The notes under the pieces: generated by a model
Told to the model about the DNA's origin: nothing
The model's database searches: none
The model's input: only the letters and a program-made list of their open reading frames with translations
Shown here: positions 43,302 to 51,783 of the stretch, piece by piece
Numbering within the stretch: position 1 is the first letter of the stretch
Layout of the letters: the number at the start of each line of letters is the position of its first letter
From: Amycolatopsis pretoriensis
GTDB taxonomy: Bacteria; Actinomycetota; Actinomycetes; Mycobacteriales; Pseudonocardiaceae
Assembly (NCBI RefSeq): GCF_900107925.1
Contig: NZ_FNUJ01000003.1
Location: 744,001 to 808,000, forward strand
Direction: 5' to 3'
Length of the DNA: 64,000 nt
Program-made: the position numbers and the translations under genes

Positions 43302-43360
43302 GCGGTGTTGGAGCCCGGCGGGTGGTTGCCGCGCCTCTCGGAGGTGTTCACCCGCCGGGC
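43302..43360 (-). promoter_or_regulatory. Structured leader motif, copy C (before the methylase-like gene)
   Basis: On the minus strand: a perfect 12-bp stem (43313-43324 with 43349-43360, GCCCGGCGGGTG), a loop containing a small CTC/GAG hairpin and the word GCGGCAAC, then the box CCAACACCGC (43302-43311). Box and loop word match copies A and B. Next downstream is a second hairpin (CACACCCC..GGGTGCGC) with an AAGG-GTG that could open a 6-codon leader peptide; the methylase start is 97 bp away. Confidence 0.6.
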
Positions 43361-43386
43361 GCTACTAATAGATTCGGAATCGGATT

Positions 43387-44115
43387 TCAGCGGTCCCAGT
43401 TGTGCCGCTCGAGATGCGTCACATCGGTCTTTGCCGCCGCGGCAATAGCGTCGGGCCAGCGAAGCCCTTTTGCTTCGTAATGCTGCACCGCGTCGGCCAA
43501 GGCTTCGGCCCGCGGAGTGAGTCGCCAGCCGAGCGAGCGGAACAGCGTGACCGCCCTGGTCTCCCGCGTGCAGGTCGCGGTGACCGCGTCCACGCGCAGA
43601 TCTGCGGCCACGTGGCCGAACAGCGTCGCCGGGTATCCGTCGAGGAACAGCGGTGTGCCGGGCGGTGACCAGCCGGGCAACGGCGTCATCTCGGGTGGGT
43701 GCTGACGCCCGACGTGGCGGGCCACGGCCAGCAAGGCCATGTCGCCGAGCACCTGGTCGTCCTCGGCGTTGTTGATCTGGTGCGCCAGGCTGGCTGCGGC
43801 TCGGATGGCGTCACCCCACGTCCAGGACGCTTCGAACTCCTCCGAGAGCCGCGCCAGGCGAGCTGCTTTCTCGGTGAGCCGGAATCCGAACGCCGGATAG
43901 CCGGCCGAGGCCCCGGTGAAGCCGTCGAGGTATTCGGGGGTAGCCCCGAGGTCCTGCAGGACGTGGCCGTGCAAGCCGAGCGGGTCGTGGTCGTCGAAGG
44001 CGGATGCGGTTGACGTGCCGGCGGGCGGATGGGTTCGCCGTTGCGCCCCGGCGTGGTTGGTGACGTAGCGAAGGCGGCCGTAGAGCTCGGCGCAGCCCAG
44101 GATTGAAGGAGTCAT
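43387..44115 (-). CDS. Hypothetical protein co-transcribed with the ArdC-like gene
   Basis: 242 residues, starting MTPSILGCAELYG 17 bp after the ArdC-like stop, so in its operon. Mostly helical with DPLGLHGHVLQDLGATPEYL, an Ala-rich helix (GDAIRAAASLAHQINNAEDD) and a C-terminal VTLFRSLGWRLTPRAEALAD. No family recognised; probably an element-specific accessory protein. Confidence 0.65.
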   Translation of the reverse strand: MTPSILGCAELYGRLRYVTNHAGAQRRTHPPAGTSTASAFDDHDPLGLHGHVLQDLGATPEYLDGFTGASAGYPAFGFRLTEKAARLARLSEEFEASWTWGDAIRAAASLAHQINNAEDDQVLGDMALLAVARHVGRQHPPEMTPLPGWSPPGTPLFLDGYPATLFGHVAADLRVDAVTATCTRETRAVTLFRSLGWRLTPRAEALADAVQHYEAKGLRWPDAIAAAAKTDVTHLERHNWDR

Positions 44116-44132
44116 AGCGCGCCCCGGTCGGT

Positions 44133-45101
44133 TCACGCGACTGCGGGAACGCCGTGCGCAGCAGCCAGATCCTCGAGAGTCGCCACGGGTGAAGCTGCCG
44201 CGTGGCCAAGCCGGTCCAGGATCCGATCTGCAACGCGGAGTACACACTCCGCCGAAGTGCGTGCCGTCTCGCGATCGGCTGCCCAACCGGCGACGTAGGG
44301 CACGGAGTACGCCAGCGTGTCCATGCCGCAGACCGCGGCGACGATGCACGCCACCGACTCGGCCTCGACCTCCAGCACATGCCGTGGCGTGGTGGCCAAG
44401 CGGGTTTCGTGGTCGCACAGGATGTGCGCCAGCTCGTGCGTCAGCGTCTTCGCGGCCTGCGCGGGTTCGACGTCGTCGCGCACGGTCACGCGTCGCTCGG
44501 AGAAGACGGTTCGGCCGAAGGCGCCGCCGCAGTCTCCACGCTCGATCCTGAAGCCGCATGCGCCGATCTGGGCGGCGACTCCGTCCCACAGGCCGCGTGG
44601 CGCGTCACCGCACAGCGCGATCGGTTCCGGCGGGGACGGCTGCGCGGCCCGCGGATCCCCCTGCAGCTGGGAGACGTCGACGACCGGCACGAGCATGAAT
44701 CCCGACAACGCGGGCGCCTTGTCCGGATCCGTCTCGGCGCCTTCGGTCGGTTTGGTGTTCTCGTCTTCGCTCGTCCTGCGGAAGCACGGCTTCCAGATTT
44801 TGATCTTGTGCGTGCCCTTGCGCATGAAGCCGTAGCCTTCGCGCTTCCACTCCGAGAGCGGCCGAACGTCGGTGGCTTCGGGGCACTGCTGCAAGATCAT
44901 GATCAGGTTGTTGAGGCTGTAGCGGCGCAGCCAGGCGCGTGAGGTGATCAGCTGCTGCCAGCCGTCCGCAGTCATCAGCTTGTCCACGCCCTCCAGCAGC
45001 TGCTCGCGGGCAGCTTCGAGGCGCTCGGCGCGTTCTTCGGGCGAAACCGTGCGCCGGGCCTTCGCTGCGGCCCTGGACGGTCGACGGGGTGTGCGCGTCA
45101 T
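44133..45101 (-). CDS. ArdC-like antirestriction protein with metallopeptidase domain
   Basis: 322 residues. N-terminal ArdC/ssDNA-binding-like domain at about 30-110: WLRRYSLNNLIMILQQCPEA, SEWKREGYGFMRKGTHKIKI. C-terminal zinc metallopeptidase of ImmA/IrrE style: KTLTHELAHILCDHET (HExxH) near residue 220 with a downstream Glu in EVEAESVACIVA. Proteins of this build protect incoming conjugative DNA from restriction. Its 5' leader holds motif copy B. Confidence 0.88.
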   Translation of the reverse strand: MTRTPRRPSRAAAKARRTVSPEERAERLEAAREQLLEGVDKLMTADGWQQLITSRAWLRRYSLNNLIMILQQCPEATDVRPLSEWKREGYGFMRKGTHKIKIWKPCFRRTSEDENTKPTEGAETDPDKAPALSGFMLVPVVDVSQLQGDPRAAQPSPPEPIALCGDAPRGLWDGVAAQIGACGFRIERGDCGGAFGRTVFSERRVTVRDDVEPAQAAKTLTHELAHILCDHETRLATTPRHVLEVEAESVACIVAAVCGMDTLAYSVPYVAGWAADRETARTSAECVLRVADRILDRLGHAAASPVATLEDLAAAHGVPAVA

Positions 45102-45127
45102 GACGGATCCCTTCGGACGGGTGTGGT

Positions 45128-45178
45128 GCGGTGTTGGTGGTTCGGTGGTGCGCCGGGGTTGCCGTCCCGGAACACCAC
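45128..45178 (-). promoter_or_regulatory. Structured leader motif, copy B (before the ArdC-like gene)
   Basis: On the minus strand: stem GTGGTG/CACCAC (45145-45150 with 45173-45178), a 2x2 internal loop, inner stem CCGGG/CCCGG (45153-45157 with 45166-45170), apical loop ACGGCAAC (45158-45165), then the box CCAACACCGC at 45128-45137. The ArdC start and its CCGAAGGG ribosome site follow within 35 bp. The rest of 45102-45210 has no gene. Confidence 0.65.
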
Positions 45179-45210
45179 GGCTGTGCGTGGTTCTCGTTGT
45201 TCGCGAGCTG

Positions 45211-45909
45211 TCAGCTTTTGGCGCGTTCCCACTCGAAGTCGGCGCCGATCGCGTACCGGCCGTCCGCCTCTAGGACGACTTGCGTCGGCATGTATCCGTC
45301 CTGGATCGCGGCGAGCGGGTCAAGGAGCATGATCGTGCTGTCCTCCCAGTACGCCACCGTGGCGCCCGGGTACTGCCGCCCGCAGGCGTTGAGCCAGGCG
45401 ACTACGACGACCGCGACGTCGGGGCGGAAGCGCGGGGTCCCGGACCGGCTCCAGCCGGACACGGGGTCCACCTGGGCCGGGAAGCCGGGATCGCTGCCGG
45501 TGGCGTTGATCTTGACCAGGACTTCGCCCGCCTCGGGCGCGAGCCGGTAAGCACCGGCGAGCAATGTTTGCTCGGCGGCGACGTCGGCGGCTGGTGTGGT
45601 CAGCTCCCATTCCCACGCACCGGCGCCGATCGGGTAGCGGCCATCGGCGCCCGGTTCGATGCGTTCCGCGCGATCGGCCGCGGTTTCGGTGATGGCGACT
45701 GCCTCGCCGTCGAATGCGGCGGCGATGGCACCGTGACAGTCGGTCAGCCAGGCCACCACGGCTTCAGCCGCCGCGCGGCTGAAGCGCGGCCGAGCGAACC
45801 CGTTCCAACGCTCGTCCTCGATCACGGCCGGGAAGACGGCGCCGGAGTCGGCCACGGTCACGTAGACCTCGCCCGGCTGGGCGCCGTCGCCTGCTGGTGC
45901 GGTGTTCAT
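45211..45909 (-). CDS. Hypothetical protein with an internal duplication
   Basis: 232 residues made of two related halves of about 110. First half: RPRFSRAAAEAVVAWLTDCH then DGRYPIGAGAWEWEL; second half: TPRFRPDVAVVVVAWLNACG then DGRYAIGADFEWE. No family recognised. It follows the 175-residue gene by 20 bp, so it belongs to the operon that starts at 47323. No signal or TM helix. Confidence 0.7.
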   Translation of the reverse strand: MNTAPAGDGAQPGEVYVTVADSGAVFPAVIEDERWNGFARPRFSRAAAEAVVAWLTDCHGAIAAAFDGEAVAITETAADRAERIEPGADGRYPIGAGAWEWELTTPAADVAAEQTLLAGAYRLAPEAGEVLVKINATGSDPGFPAQVDPVSGWSRSGTPRFRPDVAVVVVAWLNACGRQYPGATVAYWEDSTIMLLDPLAAIQDGYMPTQVVLEADGRYAIGADFEWERAKS

Positions 45910-45929
45910 TCGTGAACCTCCGTAGGCGT

Positions 45930-46457
45930 TCAGGCGGCGGGAGGAACCGAGTGCAGACGCCGATTCGGCGCGTAGGTGCCGACGACGTGAGTTCCTTCGT
46001 GCAGCACCGTCAAGGCGGCGTGCGGCATCGGTTCTCCGGCGTACGGGGTGTGCATGATCAGCCGTCCGGCGAGATCGCCGTCGGCGTCGTCCGGCACGCG
46101 CCGGATGGTGAAGGTGAAGGCGCCGCGCGGGTCACCGACCGAAATGGACACCGTGACCGAGTCCTCGGATTCGTCGGTGTGCACGGCCGCGCCGTTGCAC
46201 CAGGACAGCGGGATCCGCTCGGGATGGTGCGGGCCCTCGCCGTAGTCCGGGTCGGTGTCGGCCGTCGGCTCGAAGTCGGCACACGCGGTGTCGCCGGACG
46301 TCGATTCGTAGCCGTCCGGAGTCTCGGCCAGTTCCTCCCCGCACGCTCGGCACCGATGCGTCGGAGCCGAGTCCGTGTCGAACTGCAGGGTGATCGATTC
46401 GGCGACGTCGTCGGACAGCCCCATCGGGGTTCCGTCCACGGAGAGCACAGCGAACAT
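45930..46457 (-). CDS. Hypothetical element protein with a half zinc ribbon
   Basis: 175 residues, starting MFAVLSVDGTPMGLSDDV. A Cys cluster (HRCRACGEELAE, later TACAD and SWCNG) may bind zinc; the rest has beta-rich DSVTVSISVGD and FTFTIRRVPDDADGDLAG. Acidic overall, as are its neighbours. No family recognised. Second gene of the operon begun at 47323. Confidence 0.65.
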   Translation of the reverse strand: MFAVLSVDGTPMGLSDDVAESITLQFDTDSAPTHRCRACGEELAETPDGYESTSGDTACADFEPTADTDPDYGEGPHHPERIPLSWCNGAAVHTDESEDSVTVSISVGDPRGAFTFTIRRVPDDADGDLAGRLIMHTPYAGEPMPHAALTVLHEGTHVVGTYAPNRRLHSVPPAA

Positions 46458-46531
46458 GGGGGCCTCACAAGGAAGTAGAGGTGAGCGCACGGCTCACGAA
46501 GACGCGGGACCGCCCGCGCAACGGCGAAAGA

Positions 46532-47323
46532 TCAGAAGATGGAGAAGCCGACGCGACCGGTAGCGCATGCCGGGCACGCGACGGTGCCGGATTCGTCGTC
46601 GATCTCGGCGGTGTCGTCGAAGTCCCAGGCGTCGGCGTCGCAGTCGTCGGGCCGGAAGTGCCACGATCCCGACTCCGCCGACCAGCGCATCCCGCACGAT
46701 CCGCACCCGGCAAGACAGGTTGACGCGCCGAACCCTTCGATTTCGAACAGCGAGCACAGCAAGTCGTCGCTGTCCCCTGAGATGCCGGCGACGCCGACCA
46801 GGGCCGCTGTGAAGTCGCCTGTCTCGCCGACCAGGTACCACCCGGCCGGGACGGTGTAGGCGCGTTCGGTGATCTCCCACCGGTCGGCGTACGCGTGCCC
46901 GTACCGGATCGCTCGGCTGTCGGCTTCCTGCGAAAAACGGTAGTCGACGCCGACCAGCGCGAACGGTCGGATGACGTGCACCGACGTCACCGTGCGTCCC
47001 TCGGACAGGTAGGTCTGGCCCGCGTCTTCCTGCAGCACGTCGCGCGTCTCGACGTACCCGGCAGCCTGCAGCCCACCCAGCACGCCGGACACGGACCGGT
47101 CGGCGACGTCGGGATACTTGGGCGTGTCCGGCCGGAAGTCCGCAACTTCGATACGCGCGTACGGCTCAACGGCGTACACGCACTCCGCGTACGTGGCGAA
47201 CTTCAGCGCATCGTGAAGCCGTCGGCCCCAAGGGTGGTCGGAGCTATCCACCAAAGCTTGGATGGTTTCCGTCGCATCGACAGTAAGGGAGAATTGATAT
47301 ACGCACGCCTCAAGCATGGTCAT
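46532..47323 (-). CDS. Hypothetical acidic protein with C-terminal zinc ribbon
   Basis: 263 residues from the ATG at 47323, preceded by a CCGAAGG site. The body mixes helices and strands (WGRRLHDALKFATYAECVYA, WYLVGETGDFTAALVGVAGI). The last 60 residues contain CLAGCGSCGMRW, DDCDADAWDFDD and ACPACATG, likely a zinc ribbon. No family recognised. First gene of an antirestriction-region operon whose leader carries motif copy A. Confidence 0.68.
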   Translation of the reverse strand: MTMLEACVYQFSLTVDATETIQALVDSSDHPWGRRLHDALKFATYAECVYAVEPYARIEVADFRPDTPKYPDVADRSVSGVLGGLQAAGYVETRDVLQEDAGQTYLSEGRTVTSVHVIRPFALVGVDYRFSQEADSRAIRYGHAYADRWEITERAYTVPAGWYLVGETGDFTAALVGVAGISGDSDDLLCSLFEIEGFGASTCLAGCGSCGMRWSAESGSWHFRPDDCDADAWDFDDTAEIDDESGTVACPACATGRVGFSIF

Positions 47324-47345
47324 CACTGAGCCTTCGGTCAGGTGA

Positions 47346-47397
47346 GCGGTGTTGGTTGACGAACCGGAGAGTTTGGGGTTGCCGTCCCGTTCTCTCC
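47346..47397 (-). promoter_or_regulatory. Structured leader motif, copy A
   Basis: On the minus strand: stem GGAGAG/CTCTCC (47366-47371 with 47392-47397), a 3x3 internal loop, inner stem GGG/CCC (47375-47377 with 47386-47388), apical loop ACGGCAAC (47378-47385), then box CCAACACCGC at 47346-47355 and the start at 47323. Stem sequences differ from copy B while pairing is kept, which is covariation. The AT-rich remainder of 47401-47820 probably holds the promoter; I see no convincing gene there. Confidence 0.65.
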
Positions 47398-47820
47398 TAC
47401 ATTCCATTTTAGGACTCGGCCACAGGAAATCAAGACCCCCAACGGGTTATTTCCCGACAATTATGCGCCCCTCACTGGCCCGTCGAGTCAGACCAAGGGG
47501 CCAATAGATGGAAGCAAAAACGCAGGTCAGCGCGCCGCCGAAACATAGACGAGCAATTGTAAGAATAGACAAAGAGCAAGACAAATAGAGCGCGAGAGGC
47601 GAAGATGAGAAGACGAGTGAAAGAATTTTATTCGAATGAATTCGGTAACACGTCAACGAAGCTGTCGGCAGCGCGCCCCTACCGACTGTTCACATGCCTG
47701 CCGGCATCCGAGTCGGGCGTCACATCGGTAGGCACCGTAAGCGTGCCGACCTGGCGCTTCATATGCTGGCGGGGGCTACCGCTCTAACAGGCACCGCGAG
47801 AAGACCGTCGCAAGGACCTT

Positions 47821-47840
47821 GCGGAGGTAGCTCCCTCCGC
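47821..47840 (-). terminator. Hairpin after the BTAD regulator gene
   Basis: Inverted repeat GCGGAGG/CCTCCGC with a 6-nt loop, 4 bp beyond the stop codon of the long pilus operon. No T run follows, so termination may be partial. Confidence 0.45.
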
Positions 47841-47843
47841 CGG

Positions 47844-50495
47844 TCAACTAGCTGCTGCACTGCCGGCGGCATCCTTCCACCGCGCGCCACCTCGACGCTG
47901 GAGGAAATCGGCGAGATTAAGAGTCTCGGCGCTAACCTGCTGGTCGATCTCGGCGAGCGTCGTACTCAGAAGCGCGACGGTCCGCGGAATAGCCGCGTAC
48001 TGGCCCAACCGTGCCTGCATACGAATGATATCGCGGTAGACGCCTTCGTTGTACTGGTCGAACTTGCGAGCTCGTTCGAGCAGAATCAGCGCGGTCTCCG
48101 GGGAAATGTCGCCGTCGGCGCGGATCAGCGCGCCGAGCGCGTCCAAGACGTCTCGGCGGACGGACTCCCGGAAGGGTTCGATCCATTGGGCGAGCAGATC
48201 CTCGGCGAGGTCGCCGCGGTACAGCTCGACCGCGTCGCGGAGGCCGGCACTGCCGTGCTCGTCCAGTGGGCGCGGCGCCTGCAGAACGCGCTGCAGCTGC
48301 CATAAGTCGACGTCGAGGAGTTCGTCGCTGAGCCGGTAGCGACCGTCCTCGTTGAGGACGAGGTTGCCTGTCTGGCCGTCGGTGGCGTCGGCGAGCGCGC
48401 GGCGCAACGTCGAGAGGGTGTTGTGGAATGAGTTGTACGGCCGCGGCGGGCGGCTGTCGGGCCAGACGGCCTCGTTGAGTACATCGCGCCGGACTCCCTG
48501 GGGATGCAGCGCGAGGAAGACGAGGACTTCACGCTGTTTCGGCGTGAACGCACCGCCCAGCTCGCGATCGCCTGCTTCATCCCGTACGTCGAGTTGGACT
48601 CGGCCCAGCACACGCAGGAACAGCCGGGGCTGCTTGGTACCGACCGGCGGTTCCTCGCCGGCCGCCAGCTGGTTGTCCTCAGCGTGCTGCTCCTCCTCGA
48701 GCGAGCTGCTCGCCTCGACCTCCGTCGATCGCTGCTCGGGAACCGGTTCCCGAGCCTGTTCGGCGGCGCTCTCTGCAACTCGGAGCACTTCGAGGAGCGA
48801 GGTGGCGTCGACGGCCGGAACCTTGAACAGGCGCGTACCGGTGAGGACGTCGTCGATCCCGGGACTGGTCGCGCTGACGGTGCCGTCCTGGCGGACGAGC
48901 AGAGTCGCACCGGGACGCCACTGGCCGAGGAGCACGCCGGCCAGGCCGAGCGTTGAGCCGTTGTCGAGGACGGCTTGCAGGCGACGATCAGCGTGGGATG
49001 CCGGGCTGGCGAGCAGTACGAGCGAAGGTACAGCGGGCCGAGCTCCGGCCTCCTCGATCGCGTGGCGAGTACGAGTCAGCAGGGCCGCTTCCATCTCGTC
49101 GAGCGCGGCATCGAGCGTCGCGACGCCGTGAACGTTGCTCGGCAGGTCCTCAACGGCGATGCCGTCGAAGACCAGACGCAAGTCGTCAACGGGCACGATC
49201 ACGCCGACACCGTTGCCAGGCTGCTGCTCGGCAAGCAGGTGCAGGAGCAGCGCGCGAGCGGCCGCGGTTGCTCCGGCGCCTGCGAGGCCAATCCCGCGGG
49301 TGCTGGCGAGGTTCAGGGCCAGTTCGCGACGTTCTCGAACGCCGATCTTCGCGGGCACCTGGTCCAGCTCGCCGCTGAGTTCCGGCTCCCCCGGTGATGC
49401 CAGGTCGACGAGCTCGGCAACTTCACCAGGCTGCAGGTCGCCGTCGTCGTGCGCGGCGCAGAGGGCGCGGACCACGGGGGCGATCGGGCGCCGGAGGTCA
49501 GCACGGTCGCCGCTTCCGATCCGATAGCGCCGCCGGCGCCACATCCTGGTCGACACCACGGCCGCGGCGATCGCTCCGGCGAGGCCGAGGCTGACGAACA
49601 CGCCCGTCACCAGGTCCACGGCAGGCTCGGGACGGTCTTCGCGGTGCTCCTCCGCCGCGGTTGGTTCCGGAGCGGGCTGGGTGGGCGCCGTGGTCGTGGG
49701 AGGTGGTGGTTGTCGGGGCGGCACTGGCGGGTGCTCCTGGTTGGGCGCCGGAATGTACGCGGTGATCTTCCAGCCGGGCCGCACGAGATTGGGGTTCGTC
49801 AGCGCGCGTCCGTCGGGCTGCTCCACGCCGCGGTTCAGCTGAAAGAGCTCGGGCCAGCGGCTGCCGCCGCCAGGACCGTAGAGGCGCTCGGCGACGCGCC
49901 ACAGGCTGTCGTAGACCCCGTCGTGTGGGAGCCGGACTTCTTCGGTGACCTGGACCGTGCCGGCCGGAGCCGGCGCGGTGGGATGGATCACCGCGCTGGT
50001 CGTCTGTGGTGCCGGACCTGGAGGCGGCGATGCGACGACGGCGACCGGCCGGAGGCCGACGGTGGGCGCCGCGGTGCCCGCGAGCGGCGTCGAGTACGAG
50101 CTTCGGCTGCCGAGCAGGGTAAGCACGATGGTCCCGACGAGGACCGCCGCGACCCCCCGCAGTGGGCCGGGCCGGCGACTCGGCCACGTCATTCCGCGCG
50201 CGGCGTCGACGGAGCAACGAAGGACATCCAGAACGAAGAAGAACCAGACGATCCAGCAGACCACCGCCAAGGTGTTCAGCAGGAAGCGGACGCTCATCGG
50301 GTTGAGCAGAGTCGCCTGGATCTCGTCCCAGGTCGGCAGCTGGTCCAGCAGCGGCCAGCCCACGAAGTGCACCAGCGCCCAGGGCAGGCCCGCCACGAGA
50401 CCGATCAGGACGCCGGACGCGAGCAGTCCGCGGACACACCGGAGTGCCGCGGCGAACACCCGCGTCCGGCGCGAGACGGGCGGTTGCGAGGTCAC
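47844..50495 (-). CDS. Membrane BTAD/SARP-type transcriptional regulator with LysM-like domain
   Basis: 883 residues. Three N-terminal TM helices (about 22-40, 68-95, 115-135), a LysM-like module near 185-250 (YDSLWRVAERLYGPGG, LTNPNLVRPGWKI), a Pro/Thr-rich linker, a fourth TM near 300-320, an alpha/beta region to about 600, then a winged-helix DNA-binding domain near 640-715 (LGGAFTPKQREVLVFLALHP, SFHNTLSTLRRALAD) and a BTAD helical domain to the end (AVELYRGDLAEDLLAQW, YNEGVYRDIIRMQARLGQYA). A transmembrane activator tying a wall-bound signal to gene control. It ends the Tad pilus operon and overlaps the preceding gene by 4 bp. Confidence 0.88.
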   Translation of the reverse strand: MTSQPPVSRRTRVFAAALRCVRGLLASGVLIGLVAGLPWALVHFVGWPLLDQLPTWDEIQATLLNPMSVRFLLNTLAVVCWIVWFFFVLDVLRCSVDAARGMTWPSRRPGPLRGVAAVLVGTIVLTLLGSRSSYSTPLAGTAAPTVGLRPVAVVASPPPGPAPQTTSAVIHPTAPAPAGTVQVTEEVRLPHDGVYDSLWRVAERLYGPGGGSRWPELFQLNRGVEQPDGRALTNPNLVRPGWKITAYIPAPNQEHPPVPPRQPPPPTTTAPTQPAPEPTAAEEHREDRPEPAVDLVTGVFVSLGLAGAIAAAVVSTRMWRRRRYRIGSGDRADLRRPIAPVVRALCAAHDDGDLQPGEVAELVDLASPGEPELSGELDQVPAKIGVRERRELALNLASTRGIGLAGAGATAAARALLLHLLAEQQPGNGVGVIVPVDDLRLVFDGIAVEDLPSNVHGVATLDAALDEMEAALLTRTRHAIEEAGARPAVPSLVLLASPASHADRRLQAVLDNGSTLGLAGVLLGQWRPGATLLVRQDGTVSATSPGIDDVLTGTRLFKVPAVDATSLLEVLRVAESAAEQAREPVPEQRSTEVEASSSLEEEQHAEDNQLAAGEEPPVGTKQPRLFLRVLGRVQLDVRDEAGDRELGGAFTPKQREVLVFLALHPQGVRRDVLNEAVWPDSRPPRPYNSFHNTLSTLRRALADATDGQTGNLVLNEDGRYRLSDELLDVDLWQLQRVLQAPRPLDEHGSAGLRDAVELYRGDLAEDLLAQWIEPFRESVRRDVLDALGALIRADGDISPETALILLERARKFDQYNEGVYRDIIRMQARLGQYAAIPRTVALLSTTLAEIDQQVSAETLNLADFLQRRGGARWKDAAGSAAAS

Positions 50496-50884
50496 GGCAC
50501 CGGTACGGGAGCCCGTGTGGACGCATCGGCGGCCGACATCCGCGTCCCGGCGACCGCCGGCGGCGCGCTCGGACTGATTTTCGGGGTAGGCGCGCTCGCG
50601 TTCTGCCGCTTACGCCTGGCCCGGGTCGTCTTGCGGCCGTCGCGCCATTGGGCGAGGTCAGCGGCCGAGACATCGGTGAACTTGGCCAGCTCGTCAACGC
50701 CGATGACATCGCTCGCTCCGACGAGGACGTCTCCAAGCTGCCGGTCGATCTCGCCGAGCTTGTCGGCCACTTCAGTCCGCTGCCGCACGAGCTCACCGAC
50801 GCGCCGCGCGGCTTCGGTCCTCTTCGCGCTGCGGGCTGCGTCTGCTTCCTCGACGCGGCGTTCGATCTCTTCAGTAGTCACCAT
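50492..50884 (-). CDS. Small coiled-coil protein of the pilus operon
   Basis: 130 residues. Residues 3-60 are a charged helix/coiled coil (IERRVEEADAARSAKRTEA, VADKLGEIDRQLGDVL), then a possible short HTH (VDELAKFTDVSAADLAQWRD), a basic patch TTRARRKRQ, and a Pro/Ala/Ser tail. No family recognised. It sits between the TadE/G-like genes and the regulator, coupled to the regulator by 4 bp, so it may assist DNA binding. Confidence 0.65.
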   Translation of the reverse strand: MVTTEEIERRVEEADAARSAKRTEAARRVGELVRQRTEVADKLGEIDRQLGDVLVGASDVIGVDELAKFTDVSAADLAQWRDGRKTTRARRKRQNASAPTPKISPSAPPAVAGTRMSAADASTRAPVPVP

Positions 50885-50896
50885 TTTCTTGTCCTC

Positions 50897-51337
50897 TCAT
50901 GGAAGTACGCCGGAGATTCCGCGCTGTGGTTCAGCTTGTCCGGCTCCGGTTACGGTGATCGAGGCGATGCTGACGAGCCCGAGCAGCTGGGTGGGCTGGT
51001 CGATGGTGACGGTTACGGCGACCTTGTTGCCGGTGACCGACACGCTGCCGGTGTGCCCCGCGGCGGCGAGGTAACTCCGGGCCGCGGCGCCAGCCCGCTG
51101 CGGGACCAGGCGCAGCGAGCCGTCGGCGCGGTACGCAGCCAGATCGATCTCCTGGGCGCCGGCCCGTGCGGCCTCCTGCGCCTCGCCGATGGCGCGGACC
51201 TTGGCGGCCAGTGCCAGCCCGCCATCGAGTACGAGGCCGGCGAAGAGGAGGGCCGCGAGCGCGAAGGTGACGACGAAGGCGGTCACCCGGCCTTCATCAT
51301 CGTCGCGCAGCCGACGTAGCACTGCGATCGACCTCAT
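50897..51337 (-). CDS. TadG-like pilus assembly protein
   Basis: 146 residues with GGGAGGT before the ATG. The N-terminus DDDEGRVTAFVVTFALAALL is the TadE/TadG-type prepilin-like helix with a Gly-Arg-Val cleavage region; the remainder is a small extracytoplasmic beta domain with VSVTGNKVAVTVTID. A minor pilin or tip component of the Tad pilus. Overlaps the next gene upstream by 4 bp. Confidence 0.8.
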   Translation of the reverse strand: MRSIAVLRRLRDDDEGRVTAFVVTFALAALLFAGLVLDGGLALAAKVRAIGEAQEAARAGAQEIDLAAYRADGSLRLVPQRAGAAARSYLAAAGHTGSVSVTGNKVAVTVTIDQPTQLLGLVSIASITVTGAGQAEPQRGISGVLP

Positions 51338-51783
51338 GCCGTACCTCCCGAGGTGCCGCGCCAGACGTCGACCGGCGAGGAGAAGGTGGACTCGAACGTC
51401 CGGCTGCCGGGCACGCCGAGCGAGGTCAGGTCGCCTAGTCCGACGCTGCACGTCACGGTGACGGTCACCGTGGATCCAGGTTTGAGCCCCTGGGTTTCGG
51501 CGGACACCGACAGCGACTGGCATGCGATCCCGGCCGAGCGCAAGGCCGCGCTGGCGGTGGCCTGAGCGTTGGCGGTGGCTTGCGATGGATTGCGGGCCAG
51601 AGTGGCGGCGCGGGCGGCCTGGTGGGCGACGTCGTTGACCCGCAGCTTGGTATCGGCCAGCCGACCGCAGAAGACGACGAACAGCAAGAGCAGGATCAGC
51701 ACCGGGGTCAGGAGGGTGAGCTCGGCCGCGGCGGATCCCCGGTCGTCCCGCCGTAGCGCAAGAAGGCTGCGGGCCGCGGTCAT
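51334..51783 (-). CDS. TadE-like minor pilin
   Basis: 149 residues. Classic TadE start: RRDDRGSAAAELTLLTPVL, with Glu at the conserved +5-like site in a hydrophobic helix of about 22 residues (ILLLLFVVFCGRLAD). The external part contains VTVTVTCSVGLGDLTSLG. It is a pseudopilin processed by the prepilin peptidase at 58770-59462. It overlaps both neighbours by 4 bp. Confidence 0.85.
   Translation of the reverse strand: MTAARSLLALRRDDRGSAAAELTLLTPVLILLLLFVVFCGRLADTKLRVNDVAHQAARAATLARNPSQATANAQATASAALRSAGIACQSLSVSAETQGLKPGSTVTVTVTCSVGLGDLTSLGVPGSRTFESTFSSPVDVWRGTSGGTA

Noticed and set aside
47447..47656. 69-codon minus-strand frame with a hydrophobic middle
   Set aside because: AT-rich leader DNA, no ribosome site, codon use unlike any neighbour; the hydrophobicity comes from T-rich sequence.
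47694..48305. 203-codon plus-strand frame
   Set aside because: Mostly antisense to the BTAD regulator gene.
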